Below, in pieces: positions 1-7,014 of a stretch of DNA of 8,031 nucleotides. Each line of letters begins with the position of its first letter. Position 1 is the stretch's first letter. The notes below the pieces were generated by a model. It did no database searches, was not told the DNA's origin, and saw only the letters and a list, made by a program, of their open reading frames with translations. The DNA is from RGIG4097 sp045613765 (GTDB taxonomy: Bacteria > Bacillota > Clostridia > Christensenellales > CAG-917): the NCBI GenBank assembly GCA_045613765.1, contig JAZLBO010000008.1:1-8031 (forward strand). The letters run 5' to 3'. Both the position numbers and the translations under genes were made by a program.

Positions 1-19
1 TTCTCTCATTATGTCACTT

Positions 20-55
20 GCCACTTGGGTGGGAAAAACAGGATCCCCAAGTGGC
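20..55. repeat. 10-bp perfect inverted repeat (hairpin)
   Basis: GCCACTTGGG (20-29) and CCCAAGTGGC (46-55) are perfectly complementary around a 16-nt loop containing GGATCC. No T-run follows directly on either strand, so it is not an ordinary terminator. Function unknown. Confidence 0.7.
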
Positions 56-79
56 TGGCGTACTTTCATCTGGTGCTTG

Positions 80-135
80 GCACTCGCTATGTCGCCACCC
101 TGTGGCTCCCGTTCCGTCTTCGAATAAGTGAGTGC
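80..135. repeat. Nested inverted repeats forming a stem-loop
   Basis: GCACTCGCT (80-88) and AGTGAGTGC (127-135) pair at 8 of 9 positions. Inside lies a tight hairpin GCCAC-CCT-GTGGC (94-106). With the hairpin at 20-55 this suggests structured RNA or a palindromic repeat element. I recognise no known RNA family. Confidence 0.5.
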
Positions 136-189
136 TTGTATAAGTACCCACGCTCATGCCGTAAAACCATACATTTTGGGAGATTCGTG

Positions 190-240
190 AAAAAATCACA
201 CAAATTCGGACAGGCGCGTACAGGGCGTACGTGATTTCTT
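190..240. terminator. Terminator-like hairpin around repeat copy 2, possibly bidirectional
   Basis: AAATCAC (193-199) pairs with GTGATTT (231-237), enclosing the CGTAC/GTACG hairpin of repeat copy 2. On the minus strand it ends in six Ts (195-190); on the plus strand the right arm runs into TTTCTTTTT. It could back up the lipoprotein terminator or end a plus-strand transcript entering from the left. The large asymmetric interior makes it weaker than the copy-1 structure. Confidence 0.45.
207..234. repeat. 28-bp palindromic repeat core, copy 2
   Basis: The plus strand reads CGGACAGGCGCGTAC, then AGGGC, then GTACGTGA. The same CGTAC/GTACG hairpin is kept while the loop differs from copy 1. It is a direct repeat 65 bp away from copy 1, consistent with a dispersed REP-like intergenic element. 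Confidence 0.8.
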
Positions 241-285
241 TTTCTGCGTACAACTAAAAACGCAATATTTGGATGAAGAGCAAGG

Positions 286-342
286 AAACAAAAATCCCAC
301 GGACAGGAGCGTACTTGTCGTACGTGACTGCTCGTGGGATTT
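286..342 (-). terminator. Long hairpin terminator after the lipoprotein gene
   Basis: The outer 10-bp stem pairs 333-342 with 292-301 (AAATCCCACG with CGTGGGATTT on the minus strand). It encloses a CAG/CTG pairing, an internal loop and an inner CGTAC-GACAA-GTACG hairpin, and ends in ATTTTTGTTT. The stem begins 36 nt past the lipoprotein stop, so it most likely ends that transcript. It contains repeat copy 300-327. Confidence 0.8.
300..327. repeat. 28-bp palindromic repeat core, copy 1
   Basis: The plus strand reads CGGACAGGAGCGTAC, then TTGTC, then GTACGTGA. CGTAC and GTACG form a 5-bp hairpin. It matches copy 2 (207-234) at 24 of 28 positions in the same orientation; three of the four differences fall in the loop. 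It is embedded in the lipoprotein terminator. Confidence 0.8.
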
Positions 343-377
343 GTAGTTGACGATGTTATTCGCCAAATAGTGCGTTT

Positions 378-2711
378 TTATTGAAGATCTTTCCAGAGTG
401 ACTTGTAGATGTCTTCGTGATAGACAATGTTGTCTGTGTTTGCAACGCCAAATTCGTTTGCAACCTTGCTGTACTTGTCTGACTTCTTGCCGTCTTCAAG
501 TGCTGTACGGATTTGTTCTTCAATGGTGACACAATCTTCAAGTGTCTTGCCGTATGAAACGATATAGTTCATAGGAAGGACGCCTGAGCCATCTTCTGCT
601 GTGGTGAGAGTGACAAGTTGTTCACTGAGTGTGCCGTCTTCGTTTTCAACGATACCGTATGCTGTGTTGTCCCATGCTTTGTATGAGCAGAGCAAGACGA
701 AGATACCTGCGTATGCGCTTGATGTGTTACGGCTTTCAATGAAACTGTCTGCGATTGTGTAGAAGTTGCCTTCTGTTGCTGTGCCATCAATTGAGTAACT
801 GCCGATACCGTTCTTGATGATGCCACGTGCAAGTGTTGTGAAGTCTTCAAGGTATGTTGTGTCTTCGCCTTCGGGTGTGATGAGATATCCAAGACCACCG
901 TTGTTTGAAGATTCTGTTGTCATACCTGTGTCGTCGCCAACGAGATATACCCATGTTGTTGCAACTTTGTTGAGCCAGTAGATGCTTTCAACGTGTGTCA
1001 TTTCGCCATCTGCAACTGCTTGCTTGACTGATTCAAGGCTGTTGTAGATTTGTTCAACGATACCGTTTGCACCGAGTGCAGGGACTTTGTCGAGAAGGTA
1101 TGCCATTGTGGGACATTCCTTTGCGCCGTATGTGATTTCCCATTCGCCTTCTTCGTTCTTTCCAAACTTGACAAGTGCTGTGTAGTCATTGTCTGCATTG
1201 TACTTTGTGCCTGCGACGTTGTAGGGGTTGCTGGGATCTGTCATAGGATCAACCATATCTTCTGCGATTTCCTTGTCTGCACTGTCAATCTTGTCATCTT
1301 GGTTGTAGTCAACGTCTGCGTCTGCATCGTAGTCAGGGTTTGATACTGAAACCATCATTTCTGCGATCTTTTGATCACGGACTGCAAGGATGTTTTCTGT
1401 GGGGACGTTGCCGTTTTTGACAAGTTTCACCAATTCGTCGATTGATTCTTGGTCGAGTTTGAGAAGGATGTTGACAACATAGCCGTAGCCACTGTTGTTT
1501 TCATCAACTGTTGTTTGATGGAAATATGTTGTTGTAAGTGCTGATGTGAGTGCTGATTTAAATGCTGTGTCGTTTGCGCTAAATGAATCACGGTTTGCTT
1601 CAACGAGTTTTGCAAATCTTGCTTCAACTTCTGCCTTTTCAACTGAAACTGCATTGCCGACGTATCTTTCAAGTTTTTCAATGAGGATTGTCTTCATTTG
1701 GCTTTCAAGATAGTAGTCGTAATCACGGAAACTTGACTTGAGGTTTTCCTTGAGTTTTGCAACGCCACGATCTACATATTGAGCAAAGTCTTCGTCTGCA
1801 ATGTTGGATTCGATTTCAAGTTCAACTTCCTTAGACTTGATCTTTGCAATGTATTCTGCATCAAAGAATTTGTTTTCGATTTCGATTGATTCGCTGTTGT
1901 CATCTGCGTCGTAATCGTCTTCTTCAACTTCTTCAGGCATTTCTGCTCTGGGTGTACGATAGTCAACCCACTTTGCGTAAAGTGTGGTGTTTTCATTGAT
2001 CTTTGTGTCAAAGTCAAATTTTGCACCGTATTCGCCACTTTCACTGCCGTCTTCTGTGTACCAGCCATAGAATGACTTGTTTGCCAAAGTAGGTGCAGTG
2101 GGTTCTTTTGCCTTTGTGCCCTTTTGGATCTTTTGAGTTTCAACTGCACTGCCGTCAAATGTTTCAAATTTCACTTTGATGGGGTCAGTGACTTCAACTT
2201 CTTCTTCATCTTCTTCTACTTTGCCATCATTGTATTGATCGTCTGCAAAAAGACCATCAATGATTGATGAAAGTGAATCCACCATGCTGTGATTTGTTTC
2301 TTCGATTGCCTTGTTGATTTCGCTTCTTGTGAGAAGGTCTTCAATCTTTGTTGATTCAGGCACTGAACCTGCAGGCATCCAACCTTGTTCAACATATTCT
2401 TCAAGGATGTATTCCTTTGCGAAAAGGACAAGAAGTTCACGTTGTGCAAGTGACTTGACAATGTAGTCGGCTGCTTGTTGATAAGTCATGCCGTAGTAGT
2501 AAACGTAGGAGTAAGCATAAGCGTTGAAACTTGCAGTAAGTTCACCCTTTGTCACGTAGCCAACTTGGTTGCCATAAGTGACTGTTGCAACGATTTGCTT
2601 TGAATCTCTTTCTTCGTTTCTTTTGAAAATTTCATCGCAACCCACAAGTGATCCCATTGCGAAAACGAGAACAAGAATGAGTGTAAGTGCGATAACAAGT
2701 TTTTTCTTCAT
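378..2711 (-). CDS. Large surface lipoprotein, divergent SurA/PrsA-like foldase with Flg_new repeat insertion
   Basis: From Met at 2711 the protein has 777 residues. It begins with a lipoprotein signal peptide: KKK, a hydrophobic core and lipobox L-V-G-C with Cys25. It should be exported and lipid-anchored on the outer face of the membrane. Residues ~35-100 (IVATVTYGNQVGYVTKGEL, then YYYGMTYQQAADYIVKSLAQRELL) resemble the SurA/PrsA N-terminal chaperone domain. Residues ~178-249 form a Listeria-Bacteroides repeat (Flg_new; FETFDG, then FYGW and LYAKW), followed by an acidic linker. ILIEKLERYVGNAVSVEKAEVEARF (about 335-360) and the helical C-terminus recall the chaperone arms of this family, but no convincing parvulin active site is visible. 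Asp468-Asp479 (DYNQDDKIDSAD) fits an EF-hand/dockerin calcium loop. The gene sits where Clostridia usually carry a peptidyl-prolyl isomerase after mfd. Lipoprotein status is firm; a foldase role is inference, and adhesion or another surface role is possible. Confidence 0.85.
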   Translation of the reverse strand: MKKKLVIALTLILVLVFAMGSLVGCDEIFKRNEERDSKQIVATVTYGNQVGYVTKGELTASFNAYAYSYVYYYGMTYQQAADYIVKSLAQRELLVLFAKEYILEEYVEQGWMPAGSVPESTKIEDLLTRSEINKAIEETNHSMVDSLSSIIDGLFADDQYNDGKVEEDEEEVEVTDPIKVKFETFDGSAVETQKIQKGTKAKEPTAPTLANKSFYGWYTEDGSESGEYGAKFDFDTKINENTTLYAKWVDYRTPRAEMPEEVEEDDYDADDNSESIEIENKFFDAEYIAKIKSKEVELEIESNIADEDFAQYVDRGVAKLKENLKSSFRDYDYYLESQMKTILIEKLERYVGNAVSVEKAEVEARFAKLVEANRDSFSANDTAFKSALTSALTTTYFHQTTVDENNSGYGYVVNILLKLDQESIDELVKLVKNGNVPTENILAVRDQKIAEMMVSVSNPDYDADADVDYNQDDKIDSADKEIAEDMVDPMTDPSNPYNVAGTKYNADNDYTALVKFGKNEEGEWEITYGAKECPTMAYLLDKVPALGANGIVEQIYNSLESVKQAVADGEMTHVESIYWLNKVATTWVYLVGDDTGMTTESSNNGGLGYLITPEGEDTTYLEDFTTLARGIIKNGIGSYSIDGTATEGNFYTIADSFIESRNTSSAYAGIFVLLCSYKAWDNTAYGIVENEDGTLSEQLVTLTTAEDGSGVLPMNYIVSYGKTLEDCVTIEEQIRTALEDGKKSDKYSKVANEFGVANTDNIVYHEDIYKSLWKDLQ

Positions 2712-2717
2712 ATAAAA

Positions 2718-2721
2718 CTCC
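2718..2721 (-). promoter_or_regulatory. Shine-Dalgarno GGAG that sets the lipoprotein start
   Basis: GGAG lies 6 nt before the ATG at 2711. It overlaps the earlier in-frame ATG at 2723, which has no ribosome site of its own. The start is therefore MKKKLVIAL rather than MEFYMKKK, which also gives a conventional lipoprotein signal peptide. Confidence 0.8.
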
Positions 2722-2752
2722 ATTTAGGGTATTATTTTACAATAGTATTAAC

Positions 2753-2781
2753 ATTATACACACATACGCCCACTCACGCAA
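2753..2781 (-). promoter_or_regulatory. Sigma-A-like promoter for the lipoprotein gene
   Basis: Read on the minus strand, a perfect TATAAT -10 (2758-2753) follows a weak TTGCGT -35 (2781-2776) with a 17-nt spacer. Transcription would begin near 2746, giving a leader of about 35 nt. The promoter lies downstream of the mfd terminator, so the lipoprotein is probably transcribed independently of mfd. The -10 and spacing are convincing; the -35 matches only three of six consensus bases. Confidence 0.65.
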
Positions 2782-2794
2782 GCATTTTTTGCTC

Positions 2795-2806
2795 TTTCTA
2801 TAGAAA
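2795..2806. promoter_or_regulatory. 12-bp perfect palindrome upstream of the lipoprotein promoter (possible operator)
   Basis: TTTCTATAGAAA is a perfect palindrome ending 14 bp upstream of the proposed -35. The position would suit an activator or repressor site, but the sequence is AT-rich, a single copy is seen, and it matches no operator I can name. Confidence 0.25.
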
Positions 2807-2877
2807 TGATGTTATTTTAACTTACTTTTTTCTGCCAAATTGACAGCCAAAATCTCTTTTTTAACCCATCTTCCCAC

Positions 2878-2907
2878 AAAAAAAGACACCCAAACGAGTG
2901 CCTTTTT
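2878..2907 (-). terminator. Rho-independent terminator after mfd
   Basis: On the minus strand GGCACTC and GGGTGTC form a 7-bp stem around a GTTT loop, extended by A/T pairs and ending in seven Ts. Two pairs are G-U wobbles, which become A-C mismatches on the plus strand, so the hairpin is stable only in the mfd direction. It closes the glmU-pth-mfd transcript. Confidence 0.85.
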
Positions 2908-2951
2908 CAACTTTTTCATATATTTTGCCTTGTTTTTTGCAGTTTTTTCTT

Positions 2952-5900
2952 TTAGTCACCCACTGCAATGAAGAAATCAATAAGTTTTGAGATTTTTTCT
3001 TCGGGAGAGAGATCTTTGACGTTGAAAACAAGGTTGGGTGGTATTGTATTTGTCATAACTGCCTCGTTGGAATAGAGTGCAACTGCTCGCATCACGCCTT
3101 CATTTTTGAAGACGCTTGCATCTTCAAACACAACCCCTGCCCCAATTTTGTTGACCGTAATCTTGGTGACTTCATAGTTTCTTGCCATATTTTTGAGCAA
3201 GGATATATTGATGAGATTTTGCAAGGGCTTGGGTGTCGGGCCAAAGATATCCCCAAGTTCCTTGACAAGTTCATCTCGTTGCAAAACTGTGCTGACTCCT
3301 GCAATACGCTTGTAGATGCGCATTTTATCTCTGCCACTGACATAGCCTTCGTGGATATATGCTTGAGCGTCAATCTTCATTTCCACTTCTCGCAATTCCT
3401 TATGAGGCACACCAGTACGCAATTCTTCGACTGCTTCGTTGAGAAGTTGGATGTACATTTCATATCCAACCTTTTCAATGTGTCCGTGTTGCTCTGCTCC
3501 AAGGATATTTCCTGCACCACGTATGCTCAAATCACTCAAAGCCACCTTAAATCCACTGCCAATTTCAGTGTTGTCAAGAAGTGCTTGCAATCTCTTGTCT
3601 GCATCATCTGTCAAAGTTCCGTTTTCTGGGAGTGTAAAGTAGGCGTGAGCAAGTGCACCACGTCTGCCAACTCTGCCACGAAGTTGATATAGTTGTGAAA
3701 GTCCAAAATGCCCCGCATTGAGAACGATAAGAGTGTTTGCATCAGGCAAGTCTATGCCGTTTTCAATGATTGTGGTTGAAATAAGCACGTCATATTGCTT
3801 GTCATAGAAAGCAGACATCCTTTTTTCAAGTTCGGTGGGTTGCATTTGTCCGTGTGCCGTGACAATACGTATATCCCCAAGCATACTGCGAAGTTTACTT
3901 GCGTAAATATCAAGCCCTTCAATATTGTTGAGCAATATCAAAGTTTGTCCTTGTCTTGCACACTCTCTCACTATGGCGTCCTTTACAAGAGTGTCGCTGT
4001 ATGCCGTCACATAGGTTTGCACTGGTAATCTACCAACGGGTGCAGTTTCAAGGACGGATATATCTCGTATCCCCGTCAACGCCATATTGAGCGTACGTGG
4101 AATTGGTGTTGCAGACAAGGTCAACACGTTCATTTTGGGGTGTTTTTCCTTGAGTTTTTCTTTGTGGTTGACGCCAAATCGTTGTTCTTCGTCAAAGACG
4201 ATAAGTCCAAGATCGTGGAAATTGACCTTTTCTGACAATACTTTGTGGGTTGCGACAACCATATGCAAAGTGCCGTCTGCAAGTCGCTTCAACGTATCCA
4301 CGTTTTCTGCGCTTGTTTGCAATCTTGTGAGAAGTGCCAGATCTATGCCAAATTCTTCAAGTCTTGGCTTGAGATTTTCGTAATGTTGTCTTGCAAGAAT
4401 TGTTGTAGGCGCAATGAGCACTGCTTGCTTGCCGTCAAGGACTGTCTTGAACATTGCTCTAAATGCAACTTCCGTCTTGCCAAATCCAACGTCGCCGACA
4501 AGAACTCTGTCCATAATCTTGCCAATTTCCATATCCCTTTTGATATCGTCAATGGCTTTGAGTTGGTCGGGTGTTTCTTCGTAGGGGAAAGCGTCTTCAA
4601 ATTCCTTTTGCCACACTGTGTCTTCAGCATATCTAAAGCCTTCTTGCTTTTCACGTTTGGCATATAATTCAAGAAGATTGACTGCAAGTTTCTTGGCAGA
4701 TTGACGGACTTTTTCCTTTTCTCTTTCAAACTCTTTTCCACCAATTTTGTTGAGCCTTGGATGTTCTTCGCCAACAAATTTTTGCAGGTTATCCGTCTGG
4801 TCGCTTGCCACATACAACGTGTCGCCGTCACGGTATTTAAGGACGATAAATTCCTTTTCAAATTCCCCGACTTTCATTATGGTTGTGCCGTGGCACATGC
4901 CAACACCATGTACACGATGGACTACATAATCCCCTTGTTTTGGTGCGATAAACTGTGTTTTCTGCGTAATTATGCAGTTTTCTCTTTGTTTTCCAACGCA
5001 CTCGCTGACGCCAACAACTATGACTTTCAAGTCTGGATAACAAAATCCGTTTTCTATTGTAAGGGGTGTGACAACAACACCTGTTGCTTCTTCAAAATCA
5101 ACATTTCCGTCAAGGCTAAACGTGGCATAGACATCACCATCAATAAGGCTCTTTGTCACTGCCTTTGCCTTGTCTTCACTGCCACAAGCAAGCAACACCT
5201 TATATCCGTATTTCAAAAACTCACGCATATCCCCAAAGATACTGCCAGAGTCAAGATAATACTTGCTCACAGGCAAACATTTTGGCTCTATGATGGTCTT
5301 TGGATCAAACATAGGATTGGACAAAGCAAGGGCTGTAAAACTCATCTTTCTGCGAAGAAGAAGTTGTCTTTTCACTTCGTTGAGATTGATGACTGCATCA
5401 ATGTGACAAGGCAAAACTTCGCCATCTTCAATGAGATGTGAAAGTCTGCCACCAAATTCCTTGCCCAATATGTTCAACTTTTCGTGGCAAGGCTTTGGCT
5501 CGTCTATGATAACAACACCTTGCTCTTGATTTTTGTCTGCGACGTAGTCCAAAAGGTCAAAAACCGTCACAAATTCGTCTTTGACAAAAGGCATTGCCCA
5601 TATCATTTCATTTTCAAGGACGCCTTCGTGGATTTTGTCAGGGTTAACCTTTGCTTTTTCGCCAAGTTTGGTTATTTTTTCTGCCAAAACCGTGGCAGTG
5701 GCACTATCTACAATCAAATCGCCATTGGGAGGAATTGAAAGCGTGTCTCTATTGCCCTTGGACACCATTTCTTCTATGTTGATTTCCTTGATTTCTTCAA
5801 TCATTTCATCAAAGAAGTCAATACGATATGCCTTGCCGTCTGCAGAGTATATGTCAACAATATCCCCACGGAGAGCAAAGTCGCCAATTTCACTTATTGC

Positions 5901-6401
5901 TCCTGCTCGAGCGTACCCTGCCTTTGCAAGATTGTCTGCAAGTGTCATAGGTGACAATATGTCTTCCACCTTGACGGTGCAAGTGAATTTTTCAAAAAGT
6001 TGTGGCTTTGAAAATTTTTGCACAAGTCCGTCTGCAGACACCACAAAGATCTTTGCCCCACCTGAAAGATAGGTTGTCAATGCAGACAATCTTTCTCTTT
6101 CTACGATTTTGCTTGTGCCACCACGATAAATGAGTGAGTCATCTTTGTGTGGAAGATAAACGGCGCAACCCTTTTCGTAAGAGTTGAGTTTCTTTGTGAC
6201 GGACTTTGCTTGAAGTTGATCTGCAGTGATATAAAGTTTTGCACCCGGTGTTGAATAGGCAAGATGCGCCTTTGCCCCTTCACTTATTCGCAATATGGAA
6301 ATCGCCGACAATTTGCTGTCGGCGAGATGCTTGTCACCAAGACGGGCAAGTTTTGAAAACTTGTCCCCAAGGAATATAGGTTGCAAAAATTTTGGTATCA
6401 T
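2952..6401 (-). CDS. mfd: Transcription-repair coupling factor Mfd
   Basis: Mfd is the ATP-driven translocase that displaces RNA polymerase stalled at DNA lesions and recruits UvrA for nucleotide excision repair. At 1149 residues it is full length. Domains in order: a UvrB-homology N-terminus (about 1-250, including GDFALRGDIVDIY); a middle linker region; the CarD-like RNA polymerase interaction domain (about 485-590, starting APKQGDYVVHRVHGVG); the SF2 translocase core; and the C-terminal TRCF domain (about 990-1149). Core motifs are Walker A GDVGFGKTE (from Gly636, Lys642), DEEQRFG (from Asp737), LSATPIPRT (from Leu762), a translocation-motif segment with AHGQM, IIENGIDLPDANTLI, and GRVGRRG (from Gly909). 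The usual IIETGID Thr is Asn here. The ATG at 6401 overlaps the pth stop; AGAAGAA just upstream is a weak ribosome site, consistent with coupling. No frameshift is seen. A directional terminator follows 44 nt after the stop. Confidence 0.98.
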   Translation of the reverse strand: MIPKFLQPIFLGDKFSKLARLGDKHLADSKLSAISILRISEGAKAHLAYSTPGAKLYITADQLQAKSVTKKLNSYEKGCAVYLPHKDDSLIYRGGTSKIVERERLSALTTYLSGGAKIFVVSADGLVQKFSKPQLFEKFTCTVKVEDILSPMTLADNLAKAGYARAGAISEIGDFALRGDIVDIYSADGKAYRIDFFDEMIEEIKEINIEEMVSKGNRDTLSIPPNGDLIVDSATATVLAEKITKLGEKAKVNPDKIHEGVLENEMIWAMPFVKDEFVTVFDLLDYVADKNQEQGVVIIDEPKPCHEKLNILGKEFGGRLSHLIEDGEVLPCHIDAVINLNEVKRQLLLRRKMSFTALALSNPMFDPKTIIEPKCLPVSKYYLDSGSIFGDMREFLKYGYKVLLACGSEDKAKAVTKSLIDGDVYATFSLDGNVDFEEATGVVVTPLTIENGFCYPDLKVIVVGVSECVGKQRENCIITQKTQFIAPKQGDYVVHRVHGVGMCHGTTIMKVGEFEKEFIVLKYRDGDTLYVASDQTDNLQKFVGEEHPRLNKIGGKEFEREKEKVRQSAKKLAVNLLELYAKREKQEGFRYAEDTVWQKEFEDAFPYEETPDQLKAIDDIKRDMEIGKIMDRVLVGDVGFGKTEVAFRAMFKTVLDGKQAVLIAPTTILARQHYENLKPRLEEFGIDLALLTRLQTSAENVDTLKRLADGTLHMVVATHKVLSEKVNFHDLGLIVFDEEQRFGVNHKEKLKEKHPKMNVLTLSATPIPRTLNMALTGIRDISVLETAPVGRLPVQTYVTAYSDTLVKDAIVRECARQGQTLILLNNIEGLDIYASKLRSMLGDIRIVTAHGQMQPTELEKRMSAFYDKQYDVLISTTIIENGIDLPDANTLIVLNAGHFGLSQLYQLRGRVGRRGALAHAYFTLPENGTLTDDADKRLQALLDNTEIGSGFKVALSDLSIRGAGNILGAEQHGHIEKVGYEMYIQLLNEAVEELRTGVPHKELREVEMKIDAQAYIHEGYVSGRDKMRIYKRIAGVSTVLQRDELVKELGDIFGPTPKPLQNLINISLLKNMARNYEVTKITVNKIGAGVVFEDASVFKNEGVMRAVALYSNEAVMTNTIPPNLVFNVKDLSPEEKISKLIDFFIAVGD

Positions 6402-6982
6402 TTTCTTCTGTTGAGCACTTCTTCTATACGTTGTATATCCTTGCCTTCAAGGATTTGTTTGACTGCTTCTACACTTGCATTTATGCCTTCTTCTAAAATA
6501 GGCTTTTTGTCATAATCCACCTTTGAAAGAACCAAATCAATGAGTTTAACATCTTTTTCTGCAAGTTCGCTTGTTTTCATACCAATACGGATACGCTTGA
6601 AATCTGTGCGCTCGAGCATGCCGACAATACTGCGCATACCATTGTGTGAACCTGCACTGCCTTCTTCTCTCATACGTGTTTTGCCAAGGGGCAGATCTGC
6701 ATCATCATATATGACAACCAGTTCATCACGGACGTCAACACGATACTTTTTGACAAGGGCTTTGACGGCATTGCCAGAAAGGTTCATATATGTGTCGGGC
6801 TTGGCAAGGACAAATCTTGTGCCGTGATATTCCCCTTCTGCAACGTGGGCGTCTGTGCCTTTTTGCTTGACAAACTTAAGTCGCAAATCTTTTGCCACTT
6901 TGTCAACGGTCATAAAACCAATGTTGTGATATGTGCTTTTGTACTTGATACCGGGGTTGCCCAGTCCTACGATAAGATACAT
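6398..6982 (-). CDS. pth: Peptidyl-tRNA hydrolase
   Basis: Pth cleaves the ester bond of peptidyl-tRNAs dropped by stalled ribosomes and recycles tRNA in the cytoplasm. The 194-residue length is typical of the bacterial family. Visible motifs are the N-terminal VGLGNPG (Asn9), His19 in TYHNIGF, KPDTYMNLSG (Met66, Asn67), YDDADLPLGK (Asp93) and GSHNGMRSI (Asn114), which together make up the known catalytic and tRNA-binding set. The residue before the catalytic His is Tyr where most homologues have Arg (TRHN), a mild oddity. The start at 6982 is supported by an AAAAAGGA Shine-Dalgarno-like stretch ending 6 nt upstream. The TGA stop overlaps the mfd start in an ATGA, suggesting coupled translation. 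The pth-mfd pairing is standard in Firmicutes; the prs and ctc genes that separate glmU from pth in Bacillus are absent here. Confidence 0.97.
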   Translation of the reverse strand: MYLIVGLGNPGIKYKSTYHNIGFMTVDKVAKDLRLKFVKQKGTDAHVAEGEYHGTRFVLAKPDTYMNLSGNAVKALVKKYRVDVRDELVVIYDDADLPLGKTRMREEGSAGSHNGMRSIVGMLERTDFKRIRIGMKTSELAEKDVKLIDLVLSKVDYDKKPILEEGINASVEAVKQILEGKDIQRIEEVLNRRK

Positions 6983-7014
6983 AGTTTTTCCTTTTTGTAT
7001 GTTCTGTGGATTGT

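Larger units (their letters stand above)
1..377. other. Intergenic region without a convincing gene; repeat- and hairpin-rich
   Basis: Both strands hold short open frames here (69 codons on plus, 79 on minus), but each begins at TTG, crosses the palindromes and resembles no family I recognise, so I do not call them genes. The region holds, from right to left, the lipoprotein terminator with repeat copy 1, repeat copy 2 in a terminator-like stem, and the two hairpins near the window edge. Confidence 0.6.

Noticed and set aside
1..140. Known structured RNAs (tmRNA, RNase P, SRP RNA, 6S RNA, cobalamin riboswitch)
   Set aside because: The stems were compared with the conserved sequence blocks I know for these families and none was found.
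14..253. Short open frames on both strands in the left intergenic region
   Set aside because: Both start at TTG, run through palindromes and terminator-like stems, and show no family resemblance.
207..327. Possible CRISPR remnant (two 28-bp repeats)
   Set aside because: There are only two copies, they diverge at four positions, the 65-bp spacing is too long, and no cas gene is in the window.
2709..2723. Lipoprotein start at the upstream ATG (2723)
   Set aside because: The GGAG ribosome site overlaps that codon and is correctly spaced only for the ATG at 2711.
2840..2845. TTGACA on the plus strand as a -35 box
   Set aside because: No acceptable -10 occurs at 16-18 bp (the site reads AACCCA) and no plus-strand gene follows.
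4701..5441. 246-codon open frame on the plus strand inside mfd
   Set aside because: It is entirely antisense to conserved Mfd domains, has no recognisable domain, and is explained by the strong codon bias of the coding strand.
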